Source: Desulfuromonas sp. (GTDB lineage Bacteria > Desulfobacterota > Desulfuromonadia > Desulfuromonadales > SZUA-401). From it: a stretch of DNA of 17,251 bases. Positions 1 through 6,290 of this stretch are shown in pieces (within the stretch, counting starts at the first letter, position 1; each line of letters begins with the position of its first letter). Location: positions 1 to 17,251 of the forward strand of contig PKUI01000141.1 of NCBI GenBank assembly GCA_002869605.1, written 5' to 3'. Below the pieces are notes generated by a model that saw only the letters and a program-made list of their open reading frames with translations, was not told the origin of the DNA and did no database searches. Both the position numbers and the translations under genes were made by a program.

Positions 1-60
1 GTGCTTGGTGGCTACACCTGGGATAACGTATCCCTCAGCACAAACCTCACCCTGCAGTAG
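1..60 (+). CDS. 3' end of an unidentified protein (partial)
   Basis: Frame 1 is open from the window edge to a TAG at 58-60 and gives 19 residues ending in VSLSTNLTLQ. A strong hairpin terminator begins 25 bases after the stop, which is what one expects at the end of a real plus-strand gene. The alternation of polar and hydrophobic residues would suit a terminal beta-strand, but there is too little to name a family. The rest of the gene lies outside the window. Confidence rests on the stop/terminator arrangement only. Confidence 0.45.
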   Translation: MLGGYTWDNVSLSTNLTLQ

Positions 61-79
61 CCCCTCAGGACACCCCAAA

Positions 80-121
80 AAGAAACGGGGGATCGTGCCT
101 ACGATCCCCCGTCTTTGTTGC
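80..121. terminator. Bidirectional intrinsic terminator
   Basis: A perfect 12-bp inverted repeat (arms 85-96 and 101-112, core GGGGGATC) with a 4-base loop. It is flanked by an A-rich run on the left, which is a T-rich tail for the minus strand, and CTTTGTTG on the right. It lies between the plus-strand gene ending at 60 and the minus-strand gene ending at 138, so it can serve both convergent transcripts. Confidence 0.85.
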
Positions 122-137
122 CTATGAACTCTCTTTT

Positions 138-368
138 TCAACCGGCCCGGACGCTCCGTTCATACTTCTCGCCCATCCTGGACCAGAACAACAGAACGAC
201 TCCGGACATCCAGAGGATCTGCACCTTCTGGCTGATCAGAACATGCGTTTCATGCGAGTAAGGACAATACCCAGCAAAGCGGATCGCGGCCATAATCAAG
301 GCCGGCAGAAAGGTCAGCACGACAACCCCAGCGGCAAAACCGACCAACCAGATCGACTCGCGTTTCAT
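138..368 (-). CDS. Small two-helix membrane protein, unknown function
   Basis: 76 residues from ATG at 368. A G-rich stretch (GGGGGGTG) just upstream may act as ribosome binding site. A longer in-frame start at 404 exists but would place the start before this site, so the shorter form is chosen. Two hydrophobic segments are visible, about residues 7-31 and 46-62. Between them is a short hydrophilic loop with one Cys and two His (GYCPYSHETH). The tail is short and basic (EKYERSVRAG). I do not recognise the family. It lies downstream of the histidine kinase on the same strand with a 204-base gap, so it probably has its own promoter, and it ends at the terminator at 80-121. The Cys-Pro-Tyr-Ser-His loop could bind a metal or haem, but that is a guess. 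Confidence 0.65.
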   Translation of the reverse strand: MKRESIWLVGFAAGVVVLTFLPALIMAAIRFAGYCPYSHETHVLISQKVQILWMSGVVLLFWSRMGEKYERSVRAG

Positions 369-476
369 AAAACACCCCCCACAGATCAAAGAATCTGGAC
401 ACATCCACTAATAAGCATATACAGCAACACACATACCAAGTTCACTACTCTTCCGCTCGTAAACCATTATTAATCT

Positions 477-503
477 TAACCCAAGGGTTATTGGGCTTTT
501 TTA
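477..503 (+). terminator. Terminator-like hairpin with T-run, no obvious upstream gene
   Basis: CCCAA (480-484) and TTGGG (491-495) form a short stem followed by C and six T (497-502), the form of a plus-strand intrinsic terminator. A competing palindrome (TTAACCC/GGGTTA) overlaps it. Both flanking genes run on the minus strand, so it is unclear which plus-strand transcript it would end. The stem is only 5 bp. Confidence 0.3.
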
Positions 504-572
504 ACTACTCCCCCAATACAGGGCTAGCGATCCATCCGACCTAAAGGTCGCCATTTTTTTGTCATTCTTGGT

Positions 573-2642
573 TCAGGGGACCGTCCCCTTTGCCAAAGAG
601 TTGTCGACATCTCTGCTATGGGAAGCAATTAAGTGCGGTTCTGGCACAGAAGCATCTGAGTTAACTGGGCTCAAAGCGAAGCAGCGGCTCCCCGGAAGAA
701 AGCCGCTACTTTTAAACGTAACCATGTTAACCCGCGGATCGCCGCTGGGAGCGCTCAGAGCCGCGCAGCCCCCCCCCTTGAAAAACTGCCCGGGGAGCGT
801 AAACGACACCGAGGTCCCCTCTCCCTCGACACTCTCGATCCGGATGGTTCCGCCATGCGCCTCGACGAACTGCTTAACGATGCTCATGCCGAGGCCAAGC
901 CCGCCGATCGCCGTATCGGTGGCATCCACACGATAAAACTTCTCGAAGATGCGCTCGAGCTGCTCCGGGCTCATGCCGACCCCCTGGTCGCTGACCGTGA
1001 TCTCCCAACCCTGCGGCTGCTCTTTCCCCACGACACGAATCTCTTTCCCTGCGGCAGAATACTTCACGGCGTTGGTGATCAGATTGTCAAGAACCTGGTT
1101 GATCCGGTGGCGGTCAATCACCAGTATTGTCTGCTGCGGGTTTTCGGGCAGTTCGAGACAAAAGTGATGTCGGGTCTTTTCCAGGGTAAAGAATTTCACT
1201 TTTTTACTCAGCACATCGACAATGTCGGTCTCCTGCAGTTCCAGCGGTACCGGCCGGCCACTCTCGATGCGGCTGATATCGAGCAGGTCATCGACAATGC
1301 GACAAAGCGCCTCGCCGCGCTCATGGATCTCTTCGATAAAGTCGCGCTGCTGCGCTTCACTGAAGCCACCGTACTCCTCGGGAGTACGCAGGAACTCGCT
1401 GTAGCCGAGGATGGCACTCAGCGGGGTGTTCAGTTCGTGCGCAGCGGTTGAAATAAACTCGCTTTTGACCCGATCAGTCTCGATCAGCGCCTGCTCGGCC
1501 GCCTTTTCGGTGGTAATGTCGCGCACTACCAGCAACAGGCAGGGCTCGTTGGTAAGGTGTAGCAGACGCACCGAGACCAGTCCTGTCTTAATTTCATCTC
1601 TCTGGACCCGGAACTCGACCTCGAGGTTGTTGACCTCCCCACGCTCCTGCAGAGACGTGCGAAGCATGTCGCGCATCCCCGGCTCGGCCCATAGCGAAAG
1701 CTCTTCGGAGTTATGCCCCAGGGCCTCGGCACGCGGGATTCCGGTTGCGGATTCAAAGGCGGGATTCACATCGATGATCGCGCCATCGACGAGTCGTGCC
1801 AAAACAACCGGGTCGGGGTTGGCGGCAAAGATCAAGCGGAAGCGTTCCTCGGTTTCGCGCATCGCCTTCTCGGCACGCTTGAGGGCAGTGATATCCTGAA
1901 AGCTCTCCACCATGCCGATGAGCTTCCCGTCAACATCCCGAAAAGGGCGCGAGACGGCAATAAAATCACGCGGCTTACCATGCACTGTCTTGGTCACTTC
2001 GTGACTGACGAACTCAACGCCCTGGCGGATCTGCCGCAACGGACAATCCTCCGTGTGACAAAAGGTGCCGGGACGTGACTCGTAGCACTTGACCTTCTGC
2101 GCAGGACCGTTTTGTGCCGGCCACAGCCCGTAAAAGGCATCATTGGCCCTGAGCAACTCAAAGTCGAGGCCGGTGATACAGATCGGATTGGAGTTGTTAA
2201 GGATATTCTCCAGCGTATTGTTGGCCTTTTCCAGTTCCGAGGTCCGCACCTCGATCATCGACTCGAGGTTGTGCTTGAAATACTCGATCTCCGTATGGAC
2301 GGTTCTGAAACGCTGGAAGTAGATGCCAAAGGCAAAGATCACGACGAAAGTCGTGGTGTTGACCGCCCCGCTGAAAGGGGCAATACGCGCCCAGGCCAGG
2401 TCGTGACCACCAACCAACAGGAGCTGCTTGACCAGATGCCCGAAGGAGCGGGAGACGGCAAAAAAGACAATCGCCAGGGTAAACAGGAACAGGTAATTCC
2501 GAAAAACGTCATCCGGTTTCTTCTGGAGATACCTCCAGGCGAGCAACGCACTCCATCCCGCCAACAGCAACATGGTCAGCGAGCCGAGTATATCGAGCAT
2601 CAGCACGGGAACCCACGATACGCTCATGGCTGTCGAACCCAT
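573..2642 (-). CDS. Membrane-bound PAS-PAS sensor histidine kinase
   Basis: Two-component sensor kinase of 689 residues in the present frame. The N-terminus holds three or four hydrophobic segments (about 9-38, 51-68, 97-110), then a coiled linker (112-145) and a first PAS domain (about 145-255) with Cys186, Cys195 and Cys200 in a C-x(8)-CHTEDCPL pattern. A second PAS domain follows (about 265-380). The HisKA H-box is at 398-410 (AAHELNTPL, phospho-acceptor His402). The HATPase has an N-box at 518-528 (DNLITNAVKY), G1 DQGVGM (552-557) and G2 GLGLGMS (581-587). The kinase fold ends near residue 618. The remaining 67 residues follow a G9 run (769-777 on the plus strand as C9) and look non-coding; with one G fewer the protein would stop at 757-755. 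The start may instead be Met6 at 2627, which gives an ATGA overlap with the upstream gene. No response regulator is adjacent. Confidence 0.9.
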   Translation of the reverse strand: MGSTAMSVSWVPVLMLDILGSLTMLLLAGWSALLAWRYLQKKPDDVFRNYLFLFTLAIVFFAVSRSFGHLVKQLLLVGGHDLAWARIAPFSGAVNTTTFVVIFAFGIYFQRFRTVHTEIEYFKHNLESMIEVRTSELEKANNTLENILNNSNPICITGLDFELLRANDAFYGLWPAQNGPAQKVKCYESRPGTFCHTEDCPLRQIRQGVEFVSHEVTKTVHGKPRDFIAVSRPFRDVDGKLIGMVESFQDITALKRAEKAMRETEERFRLIFAANPDPVVLARLVDGAIIDVNPAFESATGIPRAEALGHNSEELSLWAEPGMRDMLRTSLQERGEVNNLEVEFRVQRDEIKTGLVSVRLLHLTNEPCLLLVVRDITTEKAAEQALIETDRVKSEFISTAAHELNTPLSAILGYSEFLRTPEEYGGFSEAQQRDFIEEIHERGEALCRIVDDLLDISRIESGRPVPLELQETDIVDVLSKKVKFFTLEKTRHHFCLELPENPQQTILVIDRHRINQVLDNLITNAVKYSAAGKEIRVVGKEQPQGWEITVSDQGVGMSPEQLERIFEKFYRVDATDTAIGGLGLGMSIVKQFVEAHGGTIRIESVEGEGTSVSFTLPGQFFKGGGCAALSAPSGDPRVNMVTFKSSGFLPGSRCFALSPVNSDASVPEPHLIASHSRDVDNSLAKGTVP
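575..589. repeat. REP-like palindrome AGGGGACCGTCCCCT
   Basis: Two 7-base arms (AGGGGAC / GTCCCCT) around one central base. This type of GGGAC-n-GTCCC palindrome is familiar to me from dispersed intergenic repeats in many genomes, often of the REP/RAYT kind. Only one copy is seen in this window. It overlaps the current stop codon of the histidine kinase frame (573-575), which suggests that the end of that frame runs into non-coding sequence. Confidence 0.55.
769..777 (-). other. G9 homopolymer deciding the kinase C-terminus
   Basis: Nine C on the plus strand read as nine G in the kinase coding strand, at the codons for Lys622-Gly-Gly-Gly. Nine G give a 67-residue tail. Eight G would end the protein seven codons later at TGA 757-755. 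Ten G would end it at TAA 729-727. It could be a slippage (phase-variable) tract, a recent frameshift, or an assembly error. Confidence 0.6.
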
Positions 2643-3130
2643 TTCTGCAGCGCCAGCAACAGACAGATAAACGAGGGGACCAACAGCAGGTGGTCGAGCC
2701 GGGTCAGGTAATAGACCGCATCCGGGAAGGAGCCGATGGTGAAGGCGACGATCTTGCCGTAGCTTTTAACGAAGCTCTCCTGCGCCACATACTCGTTCAG
2801 CCAGTGCCCAGAGAAGGTCACGAGGTTCCAGAGGATCAGCAGCCACAGGAAAGCCTTGAAGGCCACCCAGCCGGCGCCAGCCTGACGCATTCGATAGAGT
2901 TTGAACAGCAGGTAACCGATACCGAGGAGAAACAGCAGGTGTCCGAGCTGGTGTGACACCAGCCCCTCGAGCCCTCGGTGGGCCTGCACGGCCCAGGCGA
3001 TATCGGGGAGCGCCAGAAGAGCCAGGCTGCACAGCCACGTGGCGACATGAAGATGCACCCGGGTCCAGGGGGACACGGCAGACCGACCTCTCTGGTGAGG
3101 TTTGCGAAAAGCAGATGGATAACTGGTCAT
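2624..3130 (-). CDS. Polytopic membrane protein paired with the histidine kinase
   Basis: 168 residues from ATG 3130; a GTG at 3163 is an alternative start with no better ribosome binding site. A basic N-terminus (residues 1-27) precedes a hydrophobic segment (28-48) ending in AWAVQA, which could be a signal peptide or first helix. Further membrane helices are at about 63-80, 88-108 and 145-163. Histidines lie at or near the membrane in the motifs HQLGH (60-64), SGHW (109) and RLDHLL (147). The stop TGA overlaps the kinase: the kinase ATG at 2627 forms ATGA with it, and the kinase ATG at 2642 overlaps it by 19 bases, so the two are translationally coupled. The likely role is a sensory or ligand-holding partner of the kinase. 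Haem or metal binding by the His residues is inference. No named family is recognised. Confidence 0.75.
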   Translation of the reverse strand: MTSYPSAFRKPHQRGRSAVSPWTRVHLHVATWLCSLALLALPDIAWAVQAHRGLEGLVSHQLGHLLFLLGIGYLLFKLYRMRQAGAGWVAFKAFLWLLILWNLVTFSGHWLNEYVAQESFVKSYGKIVAFTIGSFPDAVYYLTRLDHLLLVPSFICLLLALQKWVRQP

Positions 3131-3249
3131 TTTCGCTCTACCTTCGACAAAACAGGGCAACACATCGACACATCATACCCCAAAACAGCTCATCCCCCCA
3201 AACACCAAACAACCACCGCTACACCTCAAGACCTGCATCGCCTCGCCAG

Positions 3250-4482
3250 CTAGCGTCCGATCGCGTCTTCGTGAAAATCCCGGCTCCAGCCCCCCGGGGG
3301 ACGTTCATTCATCAGTAAACCGTAGATCCTCGTGGCATCGATCTCGGCGGCCAGCTGGGCCTCGGCCAGGCGCGACTTGCGGCTGACCTTGCCGTAGAAA
3401 CGGCGCAGGCGCGCATAGACCCGTGAATAATTGTCGATCAGCGGCAGGTTGCGGTCCTTGCGGGTCGCGGCCAGGAAACGCCGCCCCTTCTCACTGGCCC
3501 CGAGCAGGTGCAGGTAGAGCGGGCCACTGTCGAGGAACTCCTCGTACTGCGGCGCGGAGCTGCCGAGCAACACATGACACAGGGTCCGCTTGATACGGGT
3601 CCGGGTCCACTGGGGAGCCTGAATCGCCGCAAGCAGCGATTCGAGGTCGTGACTCTGCTCGCAGGCCTGCCGCAGGCGTTGCCCCATGCCGTACTCGACC
3701 AGGTAGCACTCCTCGCAGCCACGCAGGATAGCGGCCAGCAGCAGGCGGTAATAAAGCTGGGAATCGACCTGTGCCCCGGTATCGAGCGCCCGCGTTAGAA
3801 AGCCCATCGACGCGGCTGGCACCAGGGGCGCTACCGTCTCGCCGGCGGCAAGGCGTGCACGAATTCCGGTGGCCGAGGCAATGTCTCCCTCGCGGCGGGT
3901 CTCGTAATAACCGGTGCCGAGGCGCGCCAGGGTGAACGCTTCAAGCGGCAGGGAGTGGCGAAGAATCGCCCGCAGGTAGGCGATGCCGAGAATGTTGTTG
4001 GGGGCATGGAGCAGACGGGCCAGCTGCTCGCCGCCGAGGTGCTTAACCACCTCGGCCCGCGCATCGGGATAATGCATCCCCTGGCGCAGCAGCACGGCTG
4101 TCTCCTGGTCGATCACCGCGGCGTGCGCCTCGAGCAGTTCGGCGCATTCCTGGAGTGTGCCGAGATCGCCCGCCTCACTCCCGAAACAGAGCGTCGGAAC
4201 ACCGAGCGCCGCCAGCGCAACCACCGCCCCGGCGGCGAAGTGTGGTGCGCTGTTACAGGCCCACGGCAGCGGCATCTCGACGACCACATCGACCCCCGCG
4301 GCCAGGGCCATGCGTGCCCGCAACCACTTGTCGACCAGTGCCGGCTCCCCCCGCTGCAGAAAATGGCCGCTCATCACCGCCACCGACACTTCGCTGTCGC
4401 TCAGGCGCAGGCTCTGTTCGAGGTGATAGAGGTGACCGTTGTGAAACGGGTTGTATTCGCTGATCAGTCCAACAGCACGCAT
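3250..4482 (-). CDS. tmcAL: tRNA(Met) cytidine acetate ligase (TmcAL family)
   Basis: 410 residues, the usual length for this family (formerly DUF795/YlbM). The enzyme uses ATP and acetate, through an acetyl-adenylate, to make N4-acetylcytidine at the wobble base C34 of elongator tRNA-Met. The N-terminus shows the nucleotidyltransferase-type motif ISEYNPFHNGH (residues 7-17, His14 and His17 being the HxGH-like pair). Further family-typical stretches are VVEMPLPWACNSAPHFA and PNNILGIAYLRA. A Shine-Dalgarno AGGAG precedes the ATG. It lies 17 bases downstream of sfsA in the same direction, so the two are co-transcribed. A 119-base gap without a clear terminator separates it from the membrane protein/kinase pair downstream. 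Function is assigned by family resemblance. Confidence 0.9.
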   Translation of the reverse strand: MRAVGLISEYNPFHNGHLYHLEQSLRLSDSEVSVAVMSGHFLQRGEPALVDKWLRARMALAAGVDVVVEMPLPWACNSAPHFAAGAVVALAALGVPTLCFGSEAGDLGTLQECAELLEAHAAVIDQETAVLLRQGMHYPDARAEVVKHLGGEQLARLLHAPNNILGIAYLRAILRHSLPLEAFTLARLGTGYYETRREGDIASATGIRARLAAGETVAPLVPAASMGFLTRALDTGAQVDSQLYYRLLLAAILRGCEECYLVEYGMGQRLRQACEQSHDLESLLAAIQAPQWTRTRIKRTLCHVLLGSSAPQYEEFLDSGPLYLHLLGASEKGRRFLAATRKDRNLPLIDNYSRVYARLRRFYGKVSRKSRLAEAQLAAEIDATRIYGLLMNERPPGGWSRDFHEDAIGR

Positions 4483-4499
4483 GGCACTCCTAAAGAAAC

Positions 4500-5192
4500 C
4501 TATAGGATCACCGGCAGGGTACGCACAAACCGCACCTCTTCCGGCGACACCACGGTCTGGCAGGCGAGCGGTTCGACACCGACGGCGACCGCCTCGCGCA
4601 ACAACCGTCCATACTCGGGATCGATGGCATCGGCGACGGTAAAACGTTTCGCTTCACCCCGCTGAACCAGAAACAGGATGACCGCCCGGTAGCCCTGTAC
4701 TACGGCAGCCATCAATTCGCGCAGATGCTTCTGGCCGCGAGTGGTCACCGCGTCGGGGAAACAGGCGACATCCGGCTGACAGCAGAGGGTGACGTTTTTG
4801 ACCTCAACCAGAACCTTCTGCACAGGGCTTTCGAGCAAAAAGTCGATACGGCTCTCGCCGAAGCGATGCTCGGGCTTCACCCGGTAGCCGGCAAGCCCGT
4901 CGATACGCCCCTGGCGCAACGCCTCTTCGACCACCCGGTTGGCGCGCTGGGTATGGGTATCGACCCAGTAATCGTTAACCCGAATCAGCTCGAGGGTGTA
5001 GGCGAGCTTGCGCTTGGGGTTATCCGTCTGCGACAGCAACACCTCATAACCCGGGACGGCACACTGCTGCATACTGCCGGTGTTCGGGGTATGAGCCGTC
5101 ACGTGGCGCCCGTCATCCAGCTCGACATCGGCCAGAAAACGCTTGTAGCGCCTGAGCAGTCTACCGCCAAGAAGCGGTTCCGGTAGCTTCAT
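4500..5192 (-). CDS. sfsA: SfsA family DNA/RNA nuclease-like protein
   Basis: 230 residues, full length for SfsA. The N-terminal OB-like part carries the family motif TAHTPNTGSM (32-41). The C-terminal half has the PD-(D/E)XK-type core with Asp117 (RIDFLL), Glu130 and Lys132 (VEVKNVTL), followed by PDAVTTRGQKHLREL. SfsA was first described in E. coli as a sugar fermentation stimulation protein. Members bind DNA, and nuclease activity is inferred from the fold. Its ATG overlaps the stop codon of the upstream candidate selenoprotein frame (ATGA at 5192-5189), and tmcAL follows after 17 bases, so this is a three-gene unit. Translational coupling to the upstream frame is likely. Confidence 0.93.
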   Translation of the reverse strand: MKLPEPLLGGRLLRRYKRFLADVELDDGRHVTAHTPNTGSMQQCAVPGYEVLLSQTDNPKRKLAYTLELIRVNDYWVDTHTQRANRVVEEALRQGRIDGLAGYRVKPEHRFGESRIDFLLESPVQKVLVEVKNVTLCCQPDVACFPDAVTTRGQKHLRELMAAVVQGYRAVILFLVQRGEAKRFTVADAIDPEYGRLLREAVAVGVEPLACQTVVSPEEVRFVRTLPVIL

Positions 5193-5401
5193 GTCTCGTC
5201 ATCCGGAGAGGAATCCGTAGGTTTCTCACCGGGGATCGCGGCCAATACGGTTCCCACCAGCAGACCGAACAGTCCTCCCGTCCAGGGAGAGTAAAGCGGC
5301 CCTCAGGTGCTCCCCACGCAGCGCGCAAGGTAGCCGAGCAATGCCCCGAAAAGAGCGCCGCCAACGGCAAAGAACAACCATTTTTTCACACCAGGGCCCA
5401 T
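5189..5401 (-). CDS. Candidate selenoprotein: small membrane protein with in-frame UGA
   Basis: Read through one TGA (5305-5303, codon 33), this frame gives 70 residues. ATG 5401 has a good ribosome binding site (GGAG, 5 bases before it). Residues 1-32 hold a membrane helix (KKWLFFAVGGALFGALLGYL) ending in RCVGST. After U33 come GPLYSPWTGG, a second helix (LFGLLVGTVLAAIP) and a charged tail (EKPTDSSPDDET) ending at a TGA that overlaps the sfsA start. A SECIS-like hairpin follows the UGA. From memory, DUF6132-type small membrane proteins have C-x-S-G-T-C-x-I-T-S-N-P with a second helix starting near x-Y-G. The present C-V-G-S-T-U aligns without gaps and puts U on the second Cys, while P, W, aromatic and G positions also match. 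Alternative: a nonsense mutation leaving a 32-residue fragment. The conserved sequence after the stop argues against that. The function is probably thiol/selenol redox chemistry at the membrane (inference). Confidence 0.75.
5273..5305 (-). promoter_or_regulatory. Bacterial SECIS-like hairpin after in-frame UGA
   Basis: On the minus-strand RNA, UGA (5305-5303) is followed by 12 bases and then a stem UCUCCC / GGGAGG with loop UGGAC. The stem is 6 bp with one G-U pair at its base. Known bacterial SECIS elements have a short apical hairpin about 11-14 nt after the UGA with a G among the first two loop bases, and both conditions are met (G at loop position 2). The hairpin lies inside the coding sequence, as is normal in bacteria. 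Confidence 0.65.
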
Positions 5402-5520
5402 CTTCTCTCCTGTCGAACCGGGCAAGCAGAATTCAACCGGTCCATTGCGCCATTCTATGCAACAGCCTGTACTCCTGGCAAGCTCTGGAGAGCACCCATC
5501 GAAAAACAATAAATCGACGC

Positions 5521-5575
5521 TACAAAAACAACCGGACCCCCCGAAAAAATTTCAAGATGGTCCGGTTGTTCTAAA
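5521..5575 (-). terminator. Intrinsic terminator of the DsrE-like gene
   Basis: A perfect 12-bp inverted repeat (arms 5527-5538 and 5559-5570, containing CCGGACC) with a 20-base loop, followed on the minus strand by a T-rich tail. It lies 33 bases downstream of the DsrE-like stop and separates that gene from the selenoprotein-sfsA-tmcAL unit, which must therefore have its own promoter in 5402-5526. The long loop makes it a little unusual. Confidence 0.7.
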
Positions 5576-5602
5576 CCTGTCCGTTAAGAAAACCTTATTC
5601 CC

Positions 5603-6121
5603 CTAGGGGATTCTGACCACGGCATAGCCCTGCATCTGGTAGCCGATCACTGAGACAAAGCCATTGCCGACCTGGTCAACCTCCGGGATGATGGTCTCCC
5701 TGTCCACCCCCAAAACCTTGGCTGCGTACTGGCAAACCTCCAGCTTAACCCCCTCCTTTTTCATCTCCCGCAGGGTCTGCTGGAACTTCTGCACTTCCGG
5801 CCATTGTGCCTCGTCGAAAAATTTTTTGTCCGACGAAATCAACTTGACCGCGGGGCCGTGGAAGACAATCGCGATCTCCGGGTCGCCCTTGATCTTTTTG
5901 ACTTCGGTAGCCTGGTAGGAATTCCGCACCGCCCAGAACACCGCGTTGGCGACCTTGGGGTTCCCCTGGCTGATCTGATAGATGGCCTTGAAACTCTTTA
6001 CCCCATGGAGGGCATTATCGTATCCGGTGGCCAGCACCGGCGTCGCCCCCAGGGTTACAAAGGCAAACAAAACCGCCAGGCGACACAGCTGGCGAGCAAC
6101 GTCTCTGAATCTACAGTTCAT
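5603..6121 (-). CDS. Exported DsrE/DsrF-like protein
   Basis: 172 residues from ATG 6121 with GGGAG seven bases upstream. A signal peptide is visible: basic start, hydrophobic core (residues 14-28, LAVLFAFVTLGATPV), cleavage near VLATG (residues 30-33), so the protein is probably periplasmic. The mature part fits the DsrE-like alpha/beta fold. VKSFKAIYQISQGNPKVANAVFWAVRN is the first strand/helix, then EIAIVFHGPAVKLI, then an acidic/basic helix (FQQTLREMKKEGVKLEVC) with Cys130 followed by QYAAKVLGVD. That single Cys sits where sulfur-carrying Cys occur in DsrE/TusD relatives. It ends VDQVGNGFVSVIGYQMQGYAVVRI, again typical of the family. It is monocistronic, with a terminator downstream and a riboswitch-like leader upstream. 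Sulfur trafficking is likely, but the substrate is unknown. Confidence 0.8.
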   Translation of the reverse strand: MNCRFRDVARQLCRLAVLFAFVTLGATPVLATGYDNALHGVKSFKAIYQISQGNPKVANAVFWAVRNSYQATEVKKIKGDPEIAIVFHGPAVKLISSDKKFFDEAQWPEVQKFQQTLREMKKEGVKLEVCQYAAKVLGVDRETIIPEVDQVGNGFVSVIGYQMQGYAVVRIP

Positions 6122-6159
6122 TATTCATCTCCCTGTCTACTCGTTGTTCATTGGCTCAT

Positions 6160-6290
6160 ATAAAAAGCCGGGCATTACGAAGAAAGGTACTCCCCGGCAG
6201 CCCGGTCATCTTTTGCCGCGATGCGGTAAGATCCGTGGCTTTCCGCCCCTGCCTCACAACAGGTTCTGCTTTTCTTCGGCACACTTTTAA
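6160..6290 (-). ncRNA. GEMM-I-type cyclic dinucleotide riboswitch with overlapping terminator
   Basis: The minus-strand leader of the DsrE-like gene has these parts. P1 is GCAG (6269-6266) with CUGC (6200-6197). After AA comes a P2 hairpin CCUG/CAGG (6263-6260, 6251-6248). Next is the junction GGGGCGGAAAGCCACGG (6249-6233), close to the GEMM consensus GACGCAAAGCCACGGG and, from memory, nearly identical to Geobacter GEMM-Ib (cGAMP-sensing) members. A P3 arm follows (AUCUU/AAGAU around CCGC/GCGG), and then CCGGGCUGCCG, the consensus 3' strand. The same strand can pair with GCCCGGC (6173-6167), which is followed by TTTTTATA, making an intrinsic terminator. The layout is an aptamer/terminator switch. 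The P1 change from consensus (A to G with U to C) is compensatory. Ligand (c-di-GMP or cGAMP) is not decided. Confidence 0.72.
6162..6198 (-). terminator. Riboswitch expression-platform terminator
   Basis: On the minus strand GCCGGG (6198-6193), or alternatively CCGGGC (6205-6200), pairs with CCCGGC/GCCCGG (6173-6167) and is followed directly by TTTTT. The 5' arm is part of the aptamer 3' strand, so aptamer and terminator exclude each other. The distance to the ATG at 6121 leaves about 40 bases of leader for the ribosome binding site. Confidence 0.65.

Noticed and set aside
243..473. Plus-strand 76-codon frame opposite the small membrane protein
   Set aside because: Its translation is low in hydrophobic structure and antisense to a gene with a ribosome binding site and terminator.
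855..1451. Long plus-strand open frame inside the first histidine kinase gene
   Set aside because: It is antisense to clear PAS/HisKA/HATPase coding sequence, and the translation has no recognisable domain.
5303..5509. 68-codon minus-strand frame ending at the internal TGA taken as a complete gene
   Set aside because: The ribosome binding site points to ATG 5401, and coding character continues beyond the TGA, so it is better read as the first half of the candidate selenoprotein.
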